This document shows positions 54,207-63,457 of a stretch of 64,000 bases of DNA, piece after piece (positions within the stretch are counted from its first letter, which is position 1; each line of letters starts with the position of its first letter). The notes beneath the pieces were generated by a model. It was not told the origin of the DNA and ran no database searches. It worked only from the letters and a program-made list of their open reading frames with translations. A program made the translations under genes and the position numbers. The DNA comes from UBA8231 sp036011085 (GTDB lineage Bacteria; Latescibacterota; UBA2968; UBA8231), in assembly GCA_036011085.1 (NCBI GenBank), contig DASCMS010000068.1, positions 1 to 64,000 on the forward strand, written 5' to 3'.

Positions 54207-55237
54207 CGGTTCTCCAAGTCTGCTAGCTGGCCTGTCTCCGGCAGAGGCACGACGGGGTTCTCCAGCGTGCCGATTCCACCCGAAAATGTCAGCCTCACCA
54301 CGTCGCCGACGAGAAGCCCCGACGCCAGGTCGGCTTCGCCGAACACGATCGGCGTCCCCCAGTAGAGCGCCTGCAGCTGCCCCGGTTCCAGAGGCAGACG
54401 CCGGAACAGGGTACGCTCCATGTGCAGCAGCCCGTCGGGCATGTTCAGGTTCTTCTGTCCCGTAGGGCCCACCTTGTAGCCCACGCGCTTGCCGTCACGC
54501 AGGATTTCGCAACTCACCGTCACATCGCCATCGTCGTATTCGTCCGCCGTCACCAGGAACGGACCGAGACTGGCGCAACCACCGGACCAGTTCTTCGCCT
54601 GCGGCAGGTTCAGCGGGTTCGTCGCCTCGATACCGTTGTCGGTGGCGTCGTTGCCACCGGTGTAGCCGATGCGCTCCACCTGCCCCTTGCGATTGAGAGC
54701 GTAGACCGAGACCAGCTCCGTCTCGGGGACGAGTCGTTCCGTGTCGCCGGGACGGGTCAGTGGCTGACCGTGGCCGACCACGGTGTCGGGCTCCCCCTTG
54801 GAGAACAGCTCGGGACGACCACCCGCGGCGCATTCGCGATACTTCTGTTCATAGACGTTGACCGCGCCGCCGGTGGCCTGCTTGGCTTCGATCTCGCGCA
54901 GCTTGGCGCTGTCCTCGTGCGTGACGCCGGCGAGCCACACACGCAGCTTATACGGGTCTTCGGATGGACCGCTGACGGGTTTGTCCAGATGTGTCACATC
55001 GTCACCCCGGGCCGCCAGCAGTTGTGCCAGCGGCAACCGTCTGGCGCCCCTTGCCTTCGTCGCCGCCGCGTCGAGAGCGGCGGCGAAACCGTCCTCGTCG
55101 CCACCGTGACTGTAGTAGAGTGCGTAGACCGAGTCGGGTCCCCCACCCTCGGTCAGATCGATGACGTCATCTCCATCGATCAGTCCCAGGTGCGATGGGT
55201 GGTCGGAGGCGGGGTCGCGGAACTGGCACAATCTCAT
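54203..55237 (-). CDS. Fumarylacetoacetate hydrolase family protein (AraD1/KdaD-like)
   Basis: A 344-aa FAH-fold protein. The C-terminal catalytic domain shows 'YTGGNDATDNGIEATNPLN' followed by 'LPQAKNWSGGCASLGP', the arrangement of the 2-keto-3-deoxy-sugar-acid dehydratase branch (AraD1-like), where the metal is held by acidic residues near 'EPDTVVGHGQ'. That branch converts 2-keto-3-deoxypentonates to 2,5-dioxovalerate. This fits the MR/MLE dehydratase nearby. It is the last gene of the mqnB-mqnD operon by an ATGA overlap, a mixed pairing of menaquinone and sugar-acid functions. Confidence 0.82.
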   Translation of the reverse strand: MRLCQFRDPASDHPSHLGLIDGDDVIDLTEGGGPDSVYALYYSHGGDEDGFAAALDAAATKARGARRLPLAQLLAARGDDVTHLDKPVSGPSEDPYKLRVWLAGVTHEDSAKLREIEAKQATGGAVNVYEQKYRECAAGGRPELFSKGEPDTVVGHGQPLTRPGDTERLVPETELVSVYALNRKGQVERIGYTGGNDATDNGIEATNPLNLPQAKNWSGGCASLGPFLVTADEYDDGDVTVSCEILRDGKRVGYKVGPTGQKNLNMPDGLLHMERTLFRRLPLEPGQLQALYWGTPIVFGEADLASGLLVGDVVRLTFSGGIGTLENPVVPLPETGQLADLENR

Positions 55238-56076
55238 GATGTCTCTTTCCCGGAGAACAGGGGCGTGCCGGCAGCGGGTATGATGCCTGCCGCCACGGCT
55301 CGCTCCAGCAGGTCGGCGATGGCGGCCTCGCCGTCGCGTCCATAGTCGAGGGTGTACTCGTTGACGTAGAGCTCGATGTGTGCCTCCATCACCTCCCGCT
55401 CCATCTCCTGGGCATGGGTGGCAACGTAGTCGCGCACCTCTTCGGGATGTGCATGGGCGAATTCGACACTGTCGCGGAGGGCTGCGTCGATACGGGCGAT
55501 CCGGTCCTCACCGAGCCGCCGCTGGACGGCGATGCCACCAAGGGGAATCGCATGTCCCGTGGAGGACTCCCACCACTGGCCCAGGTCGATAACCTTCCGC
55601 AGGCCGAGCCTGGCATAGGTGAAACGGCTCTCATGGATGATGACACCCGCGTCCACGGCGCCGGTACGAGTCGCTTCGAGAATCTGGTGGAAAGGCATCT
55701 CGACGATGTCGGTCAGGTCCGGGGCGAAGAGCCGCAGCAAAAGCGCCGCCGTCGTCATCCGTCCCGGAATCGCCACCCGGCAGTCACCCAGTGTCTCGCT
55801 GGTGACATCTCCCCGCGCCACCACCATCGGACCACAGCCACGACCGAGAGCGCCACCGGAGTGGAGCAGGCAGTACTCGGCCAGGAAATGACCGAGGGCA
55901 TGGAAGGAAACCTTCACTACATCGAGTTCACCGCGTGAGGCCATGCCGTTGAGTGTCTCGATGTCCTCCAGCACTTCGCGTACCGGCGGTGCGCCGTCGA
56001 GGCGGCCGTGGACGAGAGCGTAGAAGATGTACGTGTCGTTGGGACAGGGCGAGTAGCCCAGGCTGAGCTCCTCCAT
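55234..56076 (-). CDS. mqnD: 1,4-dihydroxy-6-naphthoate synthase MqnD
   Basis: Futalosine-pathway enzyme that converts cyclic dehypoxanthine futalosine to 1,4-dihydroxy-6-naphthoate. The 280-aa chain has the family start 'LGYSPCPNDTYIFYALVHGR' and the periplasmic-binding-like fold with 'ELDVVKVSFHALGHF', 'VAIPGRMTTAALLLRL' and 'DAGVIIHESRFTYA'. The length is normal. The ATG overlaps the mqnB stop (TGATG), and its own stop overlaps the FAH start (ATGA). mqnA, mqnC and mqnE are not in the window. Confidence 0.93.
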   Translation of the reverse strand: MEELSLGYSPCPNDTYIFYALVHGRLDGAPPVREVLEDIETLNGMASRGELDVVKVSFHALGHFLAEYCLLHSGGALGRGCGPMVVARGDVTSETLGDCRVAIPGRMTTAALLLRLFAPDLTDIVEMPFHQILEATRTGAVDAGVIIHESRFTYARLGLRKVIDLGQWWESSTGHAIPLGGIAVQRRLGEDRIARIDAALRDSVEFAHAHPEEVRDYVATHAQEMEREVMEAHIELYVNEYTLDYGRDGEAAIADLLERAVAAGIIPAAGTPLFSGKETS

Positions 56077-56804
56077 CAGACGTGTAACTCCTGGAGCAGA
56101 CAGAGGGCGGCCTCCTGGGCACGACGGCTGGCCAGGGGCAGGTCCCAGCGGGAAAGGTCACGATCTTCGACGGCATTGCTGATGGCGCGTACCTCGACGA
56201 ATGGTACGTCGTAGAGGCAGCACACCTGTGCCGCCGCCGCCCCTTCCATGTTCTCGCACAGCGCCCCGGGAACGCGGCTCGCACGCTCGACGCCGAGAGC
56301 AGCGGTACCGCTGCAGGCCTGCACGGTGATGAAAGGTCCGCGGCTGACCTGCCCCATTCCCGCCGCCCGCAGGACATCGACCGCCCGGCGTCCGAGCCCC
56401 TCATCGGCAGGGTAACGGTTGTACAGCGGGGGGTCCCCCACGTGAACCACGGGGATACCGATCTCATCAGCCGGTCGCCAGCCGTCTGCTGTGACCACAC
56501 CGAGGTCTCCATGGACCTCTTCGGCGGCGACGGCCAGGTCGCCGACGGCCAGTCCGCTGTCGGCGTACGCGCCCGCCACGCCGGCCTGCAGTACCATGTC
56601 CGGCTGCCGTGCCTCGAGATAGCGGGTGACGGCGTGTGCCGTGTTCACGGCACCGATTCCGGTCTCGACCAGATCGACGGTCCTGCCGCCACAGAGGCCG
56701 TGACGCCACGTGCGGCCGTGGACATCAAGACACACGGTGTCTGCCAGTTCGCTGGTCAGTCGTGTCTGTTCGAGGGGGGTGGCGGTGAGCAGCAGGACGG
56801 TCAT
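56076..56804 (-). CDS. mqnB: Futalosine hydrolase MqnB
   Basis: Nucleosidase that removes hypoxanthine from futalosine in menaquinone synthesis. The 242-aa chain is of the MTA/SAH nucleosidase fold: 'LVETGIGAVNTAHAVTRYL', 'VLQAGVAGAYADSGLAVGD' and the purine/ribose site 'CENMEGAAAAQVCCLYDVPF'. The neighbouring mqnD makes the assignment firm against other nucleosidases. It starts at ATG 56804, 27 bp after the alcohol dehydrogenase stop, so it may belong to one long transcript with the upstream HD-GYP and dehydrogenase genes. Confidence 0.92.
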   Translation of the reverse strand: MTVLLLTATPLEQTRLTSELADTVCLDVHGRTWRHGLCGGRTVDLVETGIGAVNTAHAVTRYLEARQPDMVLQAGVAGAYADSGLAVGDLAVAAEEVHGDLGVVTADGWRPADEIGIPVVHVGDPPLYNRYPADEGLGRRAVDVLRAAGMGQVSRGPFITVQACSGTAALGVERASRVPGALCENMEGAAAAQVCCLYDVPFVEVRAISNAVEDRDLSRWDLPLASRRAQEAALCLLQELHV

Positions 56805-56831
56805 GCCGTCGGCGCGTCGGGGCCGGGGTCG

Positions 56832-57806
56832 TCAGTACTGGAGCACGACTTTGATGGGCCGCTCGGCGGGTGGCCGGTCGACGAACAGCTCGAAGGCACG
56901 CTGGATCTGGGCACTGGGCAGGACATGTGTGATCAGGGGCATGACGTCGATCCGTCCCTGCTCGATCCAGTCGAGGGCGGTGGCGTAGTCATCGTAGGGA
57001 TTGTCGCCGGCGTTGACGGTCATCACCAGGTTGATCTCCTTGCGCTGCATGGTCAGCAGCGGCAGGTCGACGACCCCGTCCGGCACCTCCTTGTCCGGTA
57101 CACCAAAGCCGATGACGGCGCCGCCACGCCGACTGAGGGCAGCTGCTGTGGCGTAGGTGGCGCCATCGCCGACGGCCTCCACGACGATGTCGGTCATGGC
57201 TCCGTCGGTGATCTCACGCACGGCGTCCACCGGGTCGGATGCTCCCGGGTCTATCACCCGGGTCGCTCCCATCTGCCTGGCCATGTCGCGGCGCCAGTCG
57301 AGGGGATCGATGCCGATGATATCGCGGGCCCCAAGGTTGCGCAGAACCGCCGTGAACAGCTGTCCTGTCGGCCCCAGGCCGATGACGGCCGCCCGCTGGT
57401 TGATGATATTGCCGATGCGGCGGAAAGGTCGGATGACGGTGCCCAGAAGCTGCGTCATCAGGATCCGCTCAGGTTGAGCGTCCGAGGGAAGACGAAGCAG
57501 TCCCTCATCCTGAGTCAGGACCACATCCTGGAACAGACCGTGATCACGATCGAAGCCCCACAACAGGACGCGCTCGCCCTCGGCGTAAGTGCCCGACGGG
57601 CAACTGACGACGCGACCGATGCCCTCGTGTCCGGTCCCCCCCGTGGACTTGGGAAAACCGGGATGGACTCCGAGGTATTCGGGCACGTCGCTGCCGCAGA
57701 CGGCGACCTGCTCGAGACGGACGAGCATCTTCCCGGGTTGGGGCTCCGGCTCATCGATATCGACGATTTCCCAGGCGCGCACATCGCGCAGGCGGGCTGC
57801 CTTCAA
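56832..57806 (-). CDS. Zinc-type alcohol dehydrogenase (MDR family)
   Basis: A 324-aa medium-chain dehydrogenase. The catalytic zinc motif is 'VAVCGSDVPEYLG' plus 'GTGHEGIGRV'; the NAD-binding motif is 'AAVIGLGPTGQLFTAV'. The structural zinc lobe with four closely spaced cysteines is missing, as in sorbitol-like or shortened MDRs. The substrate is unknown. The start is TTG at 57806, overlapping the HD-GYP stop (TTGA). Confidence 0.87.
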   Translation of the reverse strand: MKAARLRDVRAWEIVDIDEPEPQPGKMLVRLEQVAVCGSDVPEYLGVHPGFPKSTGGTGHEGIGRVVSCPSGTYAEGERVLLWGFDRDHGLFQDVVLTQDEGLLRLPSDAQPERILMTQLLGTVIRPFRRIGNIINQRAAVIGLGPTGQLFTAVLRNLGARDIIGIDPLDWRRDMARQMGATRVIDPGASDPVDAVREITDGAMTDIVVEAVGDGATYATAAALSRRGGAVIGFGVPDKEVPDGVVDLPLLTMQRKEINLVMTVNAGDNPYDDYATALDWIEQGRIDVMPLITHVLPSAQIQRAFELFVDRPPAERPIKVVLQY

Positions 57807-59125
57807 CGACGCATCCTCTCGGTGCGTTCCCCCTTGCTCTTGATCTGCTCCATCACCTGGTCGACATCGATCCCGACCTTCTCGGGATCGAGAACCTTCG
57901 TGACCTCGCGCCCTTCGGCCTCGGAACGGCGCGACAGGTTGCAGACGAAGGGTGCCGGCCGTGGCTTGCCGTTCGATTGCGTGAGAATCCCGATGGTGGG
58001 TTTACGCGAGTTGTCGGGATTCGGCTCGTAGACGACGGCCACTTCCTTGTTGTTGAGTTCGATCACGCTCCCCACCGGATAGACACCCAGGGCGCGCACG
58101 AAGAGCTCGACGAAGCGCTCGTCGAATTCGGTGCCGCGGTTCTTGTGCAGCACCATCAACGCCTGGTACATGGGCATTGCCGGCTTGTAGACCCGTTTGG
58201 CGGTGAGGGCGTCGTAGACGTCGGCCACGGCTGTCATGCGGGCGTAGGGGTGGATCTCGTCCCCCTTGAGACCGTAGGGATATCCCTTGCCGTTGAGCAT
58301 CTCGTGATGCTGCTCGGCGATGGCGATCTGCTCGTCGGTGAAGCCGCCCTCTTCACGCATGATATCGCCGCTGAAGACGGCATGCTTGCGCATCACTTCC
58401 AGCTCTTCCGGCTCGAAGCGTCCCGGCTTGTTGAGGACCTCGAGGGGAACGCGGGTCTTGCCCACGTCGTGCAGCAGCGTCGCCGCCGTCAGCACCGGCA
58501 GATATCCGGAATCGACGCCGTCGGCCTGGGCGACGGCGATGACGAGAGTGCACACATTCATGCAGTGCATGGCGGTATACGGATCGTGCTTCTTGATCCG
58601 CGTCAGCGACACCATGGCATCGACGTTGCGCAGGACGGACTCGGTGATCACCTCGCTGGCAGCGTTCACCTTCTCCGAGTCGACGCCCTTACCGGAGGCC
58701 ACATCCTCCATCGCCTCCTTGAGGGTTTCCGTCGTCTCGTTGCGGATCTCGGTGGCCCGCTCGATCTCTTCATCATAATGAACAAGACGTCCCGGAGGCG
58801 GCGGTTTACGCGACGGATCCGTGAGCGGCTTGACGTCGTCCGGCAGGTCGTCGCCCTTGTCGGTGTCGATGGTGATCATCGACAGACCCGTCTCCCGCAG
58901 CCGGTCGACGAGGGCATCGGAGGAGACCAGCAACCCGCCGTTCTTCTCGATCCGTTCGTGCATCTTGCCGGTGAGGCGGGCGCGCTTGGCCCCCGATCCG
59001 GTGCGAACGGCATTCCGCGGCTCGAGGAAGCGGCCTGGTTCTTCTTCACCCGACTCTTCGACGACGACATCGGCGTCGAGAAACATGCCGGAGGAGAGAT
59101 GGTCTATGGAGATGAGTTTTTTCAT
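57803..59125 (-). CDS. HD-GYP domain cyclic-di-GMP phosphodiesterase
   Basis: With ATG 59125 the product is 440 aa. The N-terminal 110 residues match the DUF3391-type module often found before HD-GYP ('KKLISIDHLSSGMFLDADVV'). The HD-GYP domain has 'TAATLLHDVGKTRVP' (HD pair) and 'EMLNGKGYPYGLKGDEI' (GYP variant), with 'ADVYDALTAKRVYKPAM' after it. These residues are those needed for c-di-GMP hydrolysis. No receiver domain or membrane segment is seen. A longer open frame to 59284 lacks similarity. A TTGACA-type promoter lies just upstream. It is coupled to the MDR gene. Confidence 0.9.
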   Translation of the reverse strand: MKKLISIDHLSSGMFLDADVVVEESGEEEPGRFLEPRNAVRTGSGAKRARLTGKMHERIEKNGGLLVSSDALVDRLRETGLSMITIDTDKGDDLPDDVKPLTDPSRKPPPPGRLVHYDEEIERATEIRNETTETLKEAMEDVASGKGVDSEKVNAASEVITESVLRNVDAMVSLTRIKKHDPYTAMHCMNVCTLVIAVAQADGVDSGYLPVLTAATLLHDVGKTRVPLEVLNKPGRFEPEELEVMRKHAVFSGDIMREEGGFTDEQIAIAEQHHEMLNGKGYPYGLKGDEIHPYARMTAVADVYDALTAKRVYKPAMPMYQALMVLHKNRGTEFDERFVELFVRALGVYPVGSVIELNNKEVAVVYEPNPDNSRKPTIGILTQSNGKPRPAPFVCNLSRRSEAEGREVTKVLDPEKVGIDVDQVMEQIKSKGERTERMRR

Positions 59126-59160
59126 AATTGGGTACGGGGCGCGATTCCCGCCGAACCGTA

Positions 59161-59191
59161 TAAATAGTCCGCCCATGGGTGGGGCTGTCAA
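59161..59191 (-). promoter_or_regulatory. Candidate promoter of the HD-GYP operon
   Basis: On the minus strand TTGACA (59191-59186) is followed at about 19 bp by TATTTA (59166-59161), inside an AT-rich ACTATTTATA. The spacing is long, so the exact -10 is uncertain. Confidence 0.4.
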
Positions 59192-59220
59192 GTGGGCGGT
59201 GAAATGGCGGGCCGATCCGC

Positions 59221-59249
59221 TTGACGCTCCGGCCGCCCCCCGATACACT
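59221..59249 (+). promoter_or_regulatory. Candidate promoter of the DUF4432 gene
   Basis: TTGACG (59221-59226), a 17-bp spacer and TACACT (59244-59249) form a plausible sigma70 promoter; transcription would start near 59256, about 50 nt before the ATG. Confidence 0.5.
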
Positions 59250-59308
59250 GAGCCCGACGCGCCGATGGCGGCCGAAGCCTGCACGAATTGACCTGAGAGG
59301 ACGATGCG

Positions 59309-60382
59309 ATGGCTACGCTCTTTGGACGAGACTACACCAGGCGGCAGATTCTCGATCTGGTGGGCGATGTCAGCCAGGTCGCCGGCATCCGCCGGGCGGA
59401 GCTGACGGAAGGCAACGAACGGGGTGCCGGGCTGGTGGAGGTTACCAATGCCTCCGGCCTGAGTTTCTCCCTGCTTCCCGGACGGGCCCTGGACATCGCC
59501 TCGGCCCAGTACAAAGGGATGTCTCTCTGCTTCCGTTCAAAGACCGGGGATGTGGGGCCCGCCTTCTATGAGCCGACTGGCAACGACTGGATGCGCGGCT
59601 CCTTCCTCGGATTGCTGACCACGTGCGGATTGACCTTTGTCGGGCATCCCGAGGTGGACCCCGAGGAGGAGGACACGGAGCTTCCCCTGCACGGCCGCCT
59701 CTCCTACATCCCGGCCAAGGATGTCAGCGCCAGGGGCGCCTGGGAAGGTGACGACTACGTGATCCGCGTCGGCGGCCGCATGCGCGAGCACATCATGTTC
59801 GGTCACTGCCTGGAGATGACCCGCGAGATCTCCACCGTACTCGGCGAGAAAACGATCCGGATTCACGACCGGGTCGAGAACCTCGGCAGCGATCCTGCCC
59901 CGCTGATGGTCGTCTATCACACGAACCCTGGCTGGCCACTGCTCGACCGCGGCGCGCGGATGCTGATCAACTCGAAGAAATCGACGGAGTGGACCGAGGA
60001 CCGGGAAGTCGGCCCCGAGGAGTATTGCACCGTCGGCGGGCCCCGGGCAAAAGTGCACGATGACGTCTACGTGCACCGTCCCGCTGCCGATCGCCGCGGC
60101 ATGGTCCGTGTGGGTCTGGTCAACGATCGGCTCGGGCTGGGATTGACGTGGTCCTTTCCTCGCCGCGAGATCCCCATCCTCAATCAGTGGCAGCACTTCC
60201 ACAAGGGGACCTACGTGACGGGCGTGGAACCGGGCAACTGCAGCGTATTGGGGCGGGCCTGGAATCGCAGAAACGGCACCCTGGAGCACATTGCCCCCGG
60301 AGCCGTCCGCGACTTTCACCTGGAGTTCGGCGTACTCGATGGGCAGAAGGAGATCCGTGCGTTCGAGCGCAGCCTGAAGTGA
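59309..60382 (+). CDS. DUF4432 / aldose 1-epimerase family protein
   Basis: A 357-aa protein of the galactose-mutarotase-like fold, DUF4432 branch. Conserved pieces are 'FSLLPGRALDIASAQYKG', 'GGLLT.CGL'-type 'LGLLTTCGLTFVG', 'LPLHGRLSYIPA' and the end 'GVEPGNCSVLGR' with 'LEHIAPGAVRDFHLEFGVL'. The usual catalytic His and Glu positions of the fold are recognisable in 'HGRLSY' and 'GVEPGN'. It likely interconverts sugar anomers or epimers; the substrate is unknown. The ATG at 59309 follows GAGAGGA. It stands alone on the plus strand between two minus-strand operons. Confidence 0.85.
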   Translation: MATLFGRDYTRRQILDLVGDVSQVAGIRRAELTEGNERGAGLVEVTNASGLSFSLLPGRALDIASAQYKGMSLCFRSKTGDVGPAFYEPTGNDWMRGSFLGLLTTCGLTFVGHPEVDPEEEDTELPLHGRLSYIPAKDVSARGAWEGDDYVIRVGGRMREHIMFGHCLEMTREISTVLGEKTIRIHDRVENLGSDPAPLMVVYHTNPGWPLLDRGARMLINSKKSTEWTEDREVGPEEYCTVGGPRAKVHDDVYVHRPAADRRGMVRVGLVNDRLGLGLTWSFPRREIPILNQWQHFHKGTYVTGVEPGNCSVLGRAWNRRNGTLEHIAPGAVRDFHLEFGVLDGQKEIRAFERSLK

Positions 60383-60401
60383 CCGGTCGCCGTCTGGCCC
60401 C

Positions 60402-61577
60402 TCAGCCTCCGGGGGCGACGGTGAGGGCCTCGTACACGTCCATCACCCGCTGGGCGGCGCCGGACTCGGTGTAACGCTCCAGGACACGTTGCCGGCCGGC
60501 GCTACCCATCCGCCGGCGTCGATCGCCGTCCTGCAGGAGCTCCCGGACTGCAGCCGAAAGGGCCGCCGCATCCCGCACTGGTGTCAGCAGACCCGTGGCA
60601 GCCTCGATGACGATTTCCCGACAGCCACGGATGTCACACGCCACCGTGGGCAGCGCCATCGACATCGCCTCCAGCAGGGATTTCGACAGGCCCTCGCGGT
60701 GGGAGGCCATGACGAACACATCCATGGTGGCGTAGAGATCGGGCATGTCGTCCCGCCCCAGCAGAATGTGGCAGCGATCTTCGATCTCATGGATCCGTGC
60801 CAGCTCGTAGGGATCGACAGCGTCGGACTGCTCCGGCTCGAACAGAGCGGCGACGAGGAATCGCGCTTTGGGAACCACCTTTGCGATACGACCTGCCATC
60901 TCGAAGAATTCCAGGAACCCCTTCTCCTCGACGACGCGCCCCGCCGTGCCGACGACGAGATCTTCTGAACTCCACCCGAGGGACTGACGTACCCGGAAGC
61001 CGGATTCGTCGTCACGATCGAAATAGTCCTCGTCCACACCGTTGCCCACCAGGTGCAGACGTCCGTCGCTCTTGAACCGTTGCCTGCTGGCAAACTCCAG
61101 ATCCTCTTCGGACTGAAACAGCAGATGATCGGACCAGCCCGCCGTCCAGCGTTCGGCCGCCAGTGCCGCCAGGCGGTGCAGCCCGGTGATCCGATCGTGG
61201 AACAGGAAGCCGTGTACCGTATGCAGCACGTGGGGAACGCCGGCCAGCTGTGCGATCGGTGGACCCAGCAGACCGGCCTTGGGATTGTGCGTGTGGACGA
61301 TCTCGTACTGGCCGCGGCGCATCTGGGCGTAGAGGGCGGCAGCGCAGCGGGCGTCGGTGACGGGAGCGATCTCTCGCTCGAAAGGCAGATAGTGCAGGTG
61401 CAGACCGAGATCGGTCAGTCGGGACTCGTAGTCGACGCCGTCAGCCGCGCCGGAGTCGGGTGCCCGGCCACAGAGCACGTGGATCTCACAGCCGGCGGCG
61501 GCGAGGCGGATCAATCGCCGCCGCAGCAGCAGCCAGGTGATTCGGTCGGTGGGCACCACATGGGCGACACGCAGCAC
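60402..61577 (-). CDS. Glycosyltransferase family 4 (GT-B fold)
   Basis: A 391-aa GT-B glycosyltransferase from GTG 61577 (N-terminus 'VLRVAHVVPTDRITW'). Signals are 'EIVHTHNPKAGLLGPPIA', 'HTVHGFLFHD', the acceptor-side 'VGNGVDEDYF', and the nucleotide-sugar site 'VGTAGRVVEEKGFLEF' plus the EX7E motif in 'ASHREGLSKSLLEAMSM'. A ATG nine codons earlier (61604) is possible, overlapping the upstream gene by 25 bp; the GTG gives the standard GT4 start. It probably adds a sugar to a surface polysaccharide precursor. It is the last gene of the minus-strand operon. Confidence 0.85.
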   Translation of the reverse strand: MLRVAHVVPTDRITWLLLRRRLIRLAAAGCEIHVLCGRAPDSGAADGVDYESRLTDLGLHLHYLPFEREIAPVTDARCAAALYAQMRRGQYEIVHTHNPKAGLLGPPIAQLAGVPHVLHTVHGFLFHDRITGLHRLAALAAERWTAGWSDHLLFQSEEDLEFASRQRFKSDGRLHLVGNGVDEDYFDRDDESGFRVRQSLGWSSEDLVVGTAGRVVEEKGFLEFFEMAGRIAKVVPKARFLVAALFEPEQSDAVDPYELARIHEIEDRCHILLGRDDMPDLYATMDVFVMASHREGLSKSLLEAMSMALPTVACDIRGCREIVIEAATGLLTPVRDAAALSAAVRELLQDGDRRRRMGSAGRQRVLERYTESGAAQRVMDVYEALTVAPGG

Positions 61578-61579
61578 GC

Positions 61580-62422
61580 CTACGCCAGTCCGGCCTGTGC
61601 CCATACCTTCGAGAGTGCGGTCCCGGTGGCAGCGCAGGCGGCGTCGGCATCCATGTCGCGTACGGTCTGACTGAAAGGCTCCACCATCACCGGACCGTCG
61701 TAGCCGATCTGCTTCAACGACCCGAGGAAGGTGGCGATATCTATCACCCCCGTCTCACCGGGGAGACAGCGGCGATTGTCAAGCTGTTCGTCCACCGCCC
61801 CCTCGGGCGCGTCGTTGACGTGCACATCCACCACCTGTTCGGGCGACAGACGCTGCAGATGGGACGCGTCCTCGTGCGCCGTGTACCAATGCCAGGCGTC
61901 GAGCAGATAGCCGCAGTTGTCACCCACGGCGGCGCACAGATCGCTCATCTGGTCCATCGTGTGGACGAACTCGTGCTTCTTGCCGTCGCGGCTCGTCTTC
62001 GGTCCCACGTATTCCAGACCCAGGCGGATGTCGTGAGCGGCCAGGATCGCGGCCGCCGGCTGCAGGCGACGGGCGTGAAAGGCCAGGTTGTCGGCGAAAT
62101 TCAACTCGTCAGACGCCGGCGTGATCCAGGTCGCAGTACGCTTCGCGTCAAGTCCGACGGCCGTCTCGGCCAACGCCGGCAGTGCTGCCAGGTCCTGCTC
62201 AAAAGCGGCTTCATCAGAGCGGAAGTCGAGGGGGAATCCGAAGGCGGACAGTCTCACTCCTGCCGCCTCCGACAACTCCCGCACTTGCGATACTCCCAGC
62301 TCGTGCGCCTCGCCGATGCCGAAGTGGTAGCCGGCGAATCCATGTTTGGCCGCCAGGGAGAGGCCCTGCTGCAAACCGTCGACCTTGACGCCGATGGCGC
62401 CTGGGCTCAGTGAAGTGAACAT
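61580..62422 (-). CDS. Sugar phosphate isomerase/epimerase (TIM barrel)
   Basis: A 280-aa AP-endonuclease-2-type barrel. Metal ligands appear in 'RLGLEYVGPKTSRDG' (Glu), 'GYLLDAWHWYTAHED' (Asp, with following His), 'VVDVHVNDAPEG' (His/Asp) and 'GPVMVEPFSQ' (Glu). The WHWY pattern resembles IolE/IolI-like and tagatose/psicose epimerase relatives. The substrate is not known. GGAG lies five bases before the ATG at 62422. It follows the 2-hydroxyacid dehydrogenase by 15 bp and precedes the glycosyltransferase by 2 bp, so all three form an operon. Confidence 0.84.
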   Translation of the reverse strand: MFTSLSPGAIGVKVDGLQQGLSLAAKHGFAGYHFGIGEAHELGVSQVRELSEAAGVRLSAFGFPLDFRSDEAAFEQDLAALPALAETAVGLDAKRTATWITPASDELNFADNLAFHARRLQPAAAILAAHDIRLGLEYVGPKTSRDGKKHEFVHTMDQMSDLCAAVGDNCGYLLDAWHWYTAHEDASHLQRLSPEQVVDVHVNDAPEGAVDEQLDNRRCLPGETGVIDIATFLGSLKQIGYDGPVMVEPFSQTVRDMDADAACAATGTALSKVWAQAGLA

Positions 62423-62437
62423 GATATCTCCATGCCG

Positions 62438-63403
62438 TCAGACGGCGACATTGTTCTGAGGTTTGCCTTCGAGAAAGGCGATGACGTTGTCTACGGCACC
62501 GCCATTGAGCAGATCGACCCCCTCGGGAGTCTGGTCTGCCGCGTGCGGCGTGAGGACCGCCTGTTCACAGTGCTTGATCGGATGATCGGCCTCGAAGGGT
62601 TCGTCGGCGAACACGTCCAGGCCGGCGCCGCCCAGGTGTCCGCCCTCGAGAGCCACGGCGAGGGCGTCGAGATCGACCACGGGACCCCGCGCGCCATTGA
62701 GCAGAACAGCTTCGGGTTTCATAGCCGCCAGTTGCGCCGCGCCGATGAGATGACGCGTGTCCTCGGTGAGAGCCACGTGCAGGCTCACGTAGTCGGACTC
62801 GGCCAGCAGATCCTCCAGGTCAACGAAGCGCACACCCAATTGTGCCGCCCGTTCGGAGGATGGATGGAATGTCCAGGCGATCACTTCCATGCCCATCGCC
62901 TTGCCCAGGCGCGCCATCTCGGCACCGATATTGCCGGTACCCACGATGCCGAGGACCTTGCCCTGCACACCGAGGTTCATGCGGCGAGTCCACCTGTGGT
63001 CACGGATCTCGGCAGTCTGGAAAGCGGCCCGCTTGGCGACGGTGAACAGCAGGCCGAACATATGCTCGGCAACCACGGGCGCCGTCCGACCTGGCTGATT
63101 CGACACGACCACACCCAGCTGGCATGCCGCTGCCAGGTCGATCATGTCCGTACCGATGGAACAAGTCGTGATCATGCGCAGGTCGGAAAGGCTGCGCAGC
63201 TCCTCTTCTCGCCAGGTGACGGAGCCGCGGGAGTTGATGACCACCTCGAAACCCCTTGCCCGCTCGATCTGCTCGGCCTTGTCGGCGGGACGGGTCGAAT
63301 GCAAGGTGACGTCGCCGTAAGCCTGCAGGCGCTCGAGTTGCGGCGATCCGGCGATCTGCGGCGGATCGTCACCGGGCACAAGGATGTTGGCACGGTCGGA
63401 CAT
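62438..63403 (-). CDS. D-2-hydroxyacid dehydrogenase (phosphoglycerate-dehydrogenase-like)
   Basis: A 321-aa NAD-dependent dehydrogenase. The Rossmann motif is 'VLGIVGTGNIGAEMARL', the active-site Arg is in 'LLNGARGPVVD', the Glu in 'LDVFADEPFEADH' and the His in 'AVLTPHAADQT'. It lacks the C-terminal ACT domain of SerA, so it is more like glycerate, glyoxylate or similar reductases. It is the first gene of the operon with the TIM-barrel isomerase. Its upstream spacer holds a small inverted-repeat element. Confidence 0.9.
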   Translation of the reverse strand: MSDRANILVPGDDPPQIAGSPQLERLQAYGDVTLHSTRPADKAEQIERARGFEVVINSRGSVTWREEELRSLSDLRMITTCSIGTDMIDLAAACQLGVVVSNQPGRTAPVVAEHMFGLLFTVAKRAAFQTAEIRDHRWTRRMNLGVQGKVLGIVGTGNIGAEMARLGKAMGMEVIAWTFHPSSERAAQLGVRFVDLEDLLAESDYVSLHVALTEDTRHLIGAAQLAAMKPEAVLLNGARGPVVDLDALAVALEGGHLGGAGLDVFADEPFEADHPIKHCEQAVLTPHAADQTPEGVDLLNGGAVDNVIAFLEGKPQNNVAV

Positions 63404-63457
63404 CGGTTGGCCGGTTCTCTCTGGTAGACGGACTGTGGCAGGGCTATGTTAGGCGCT

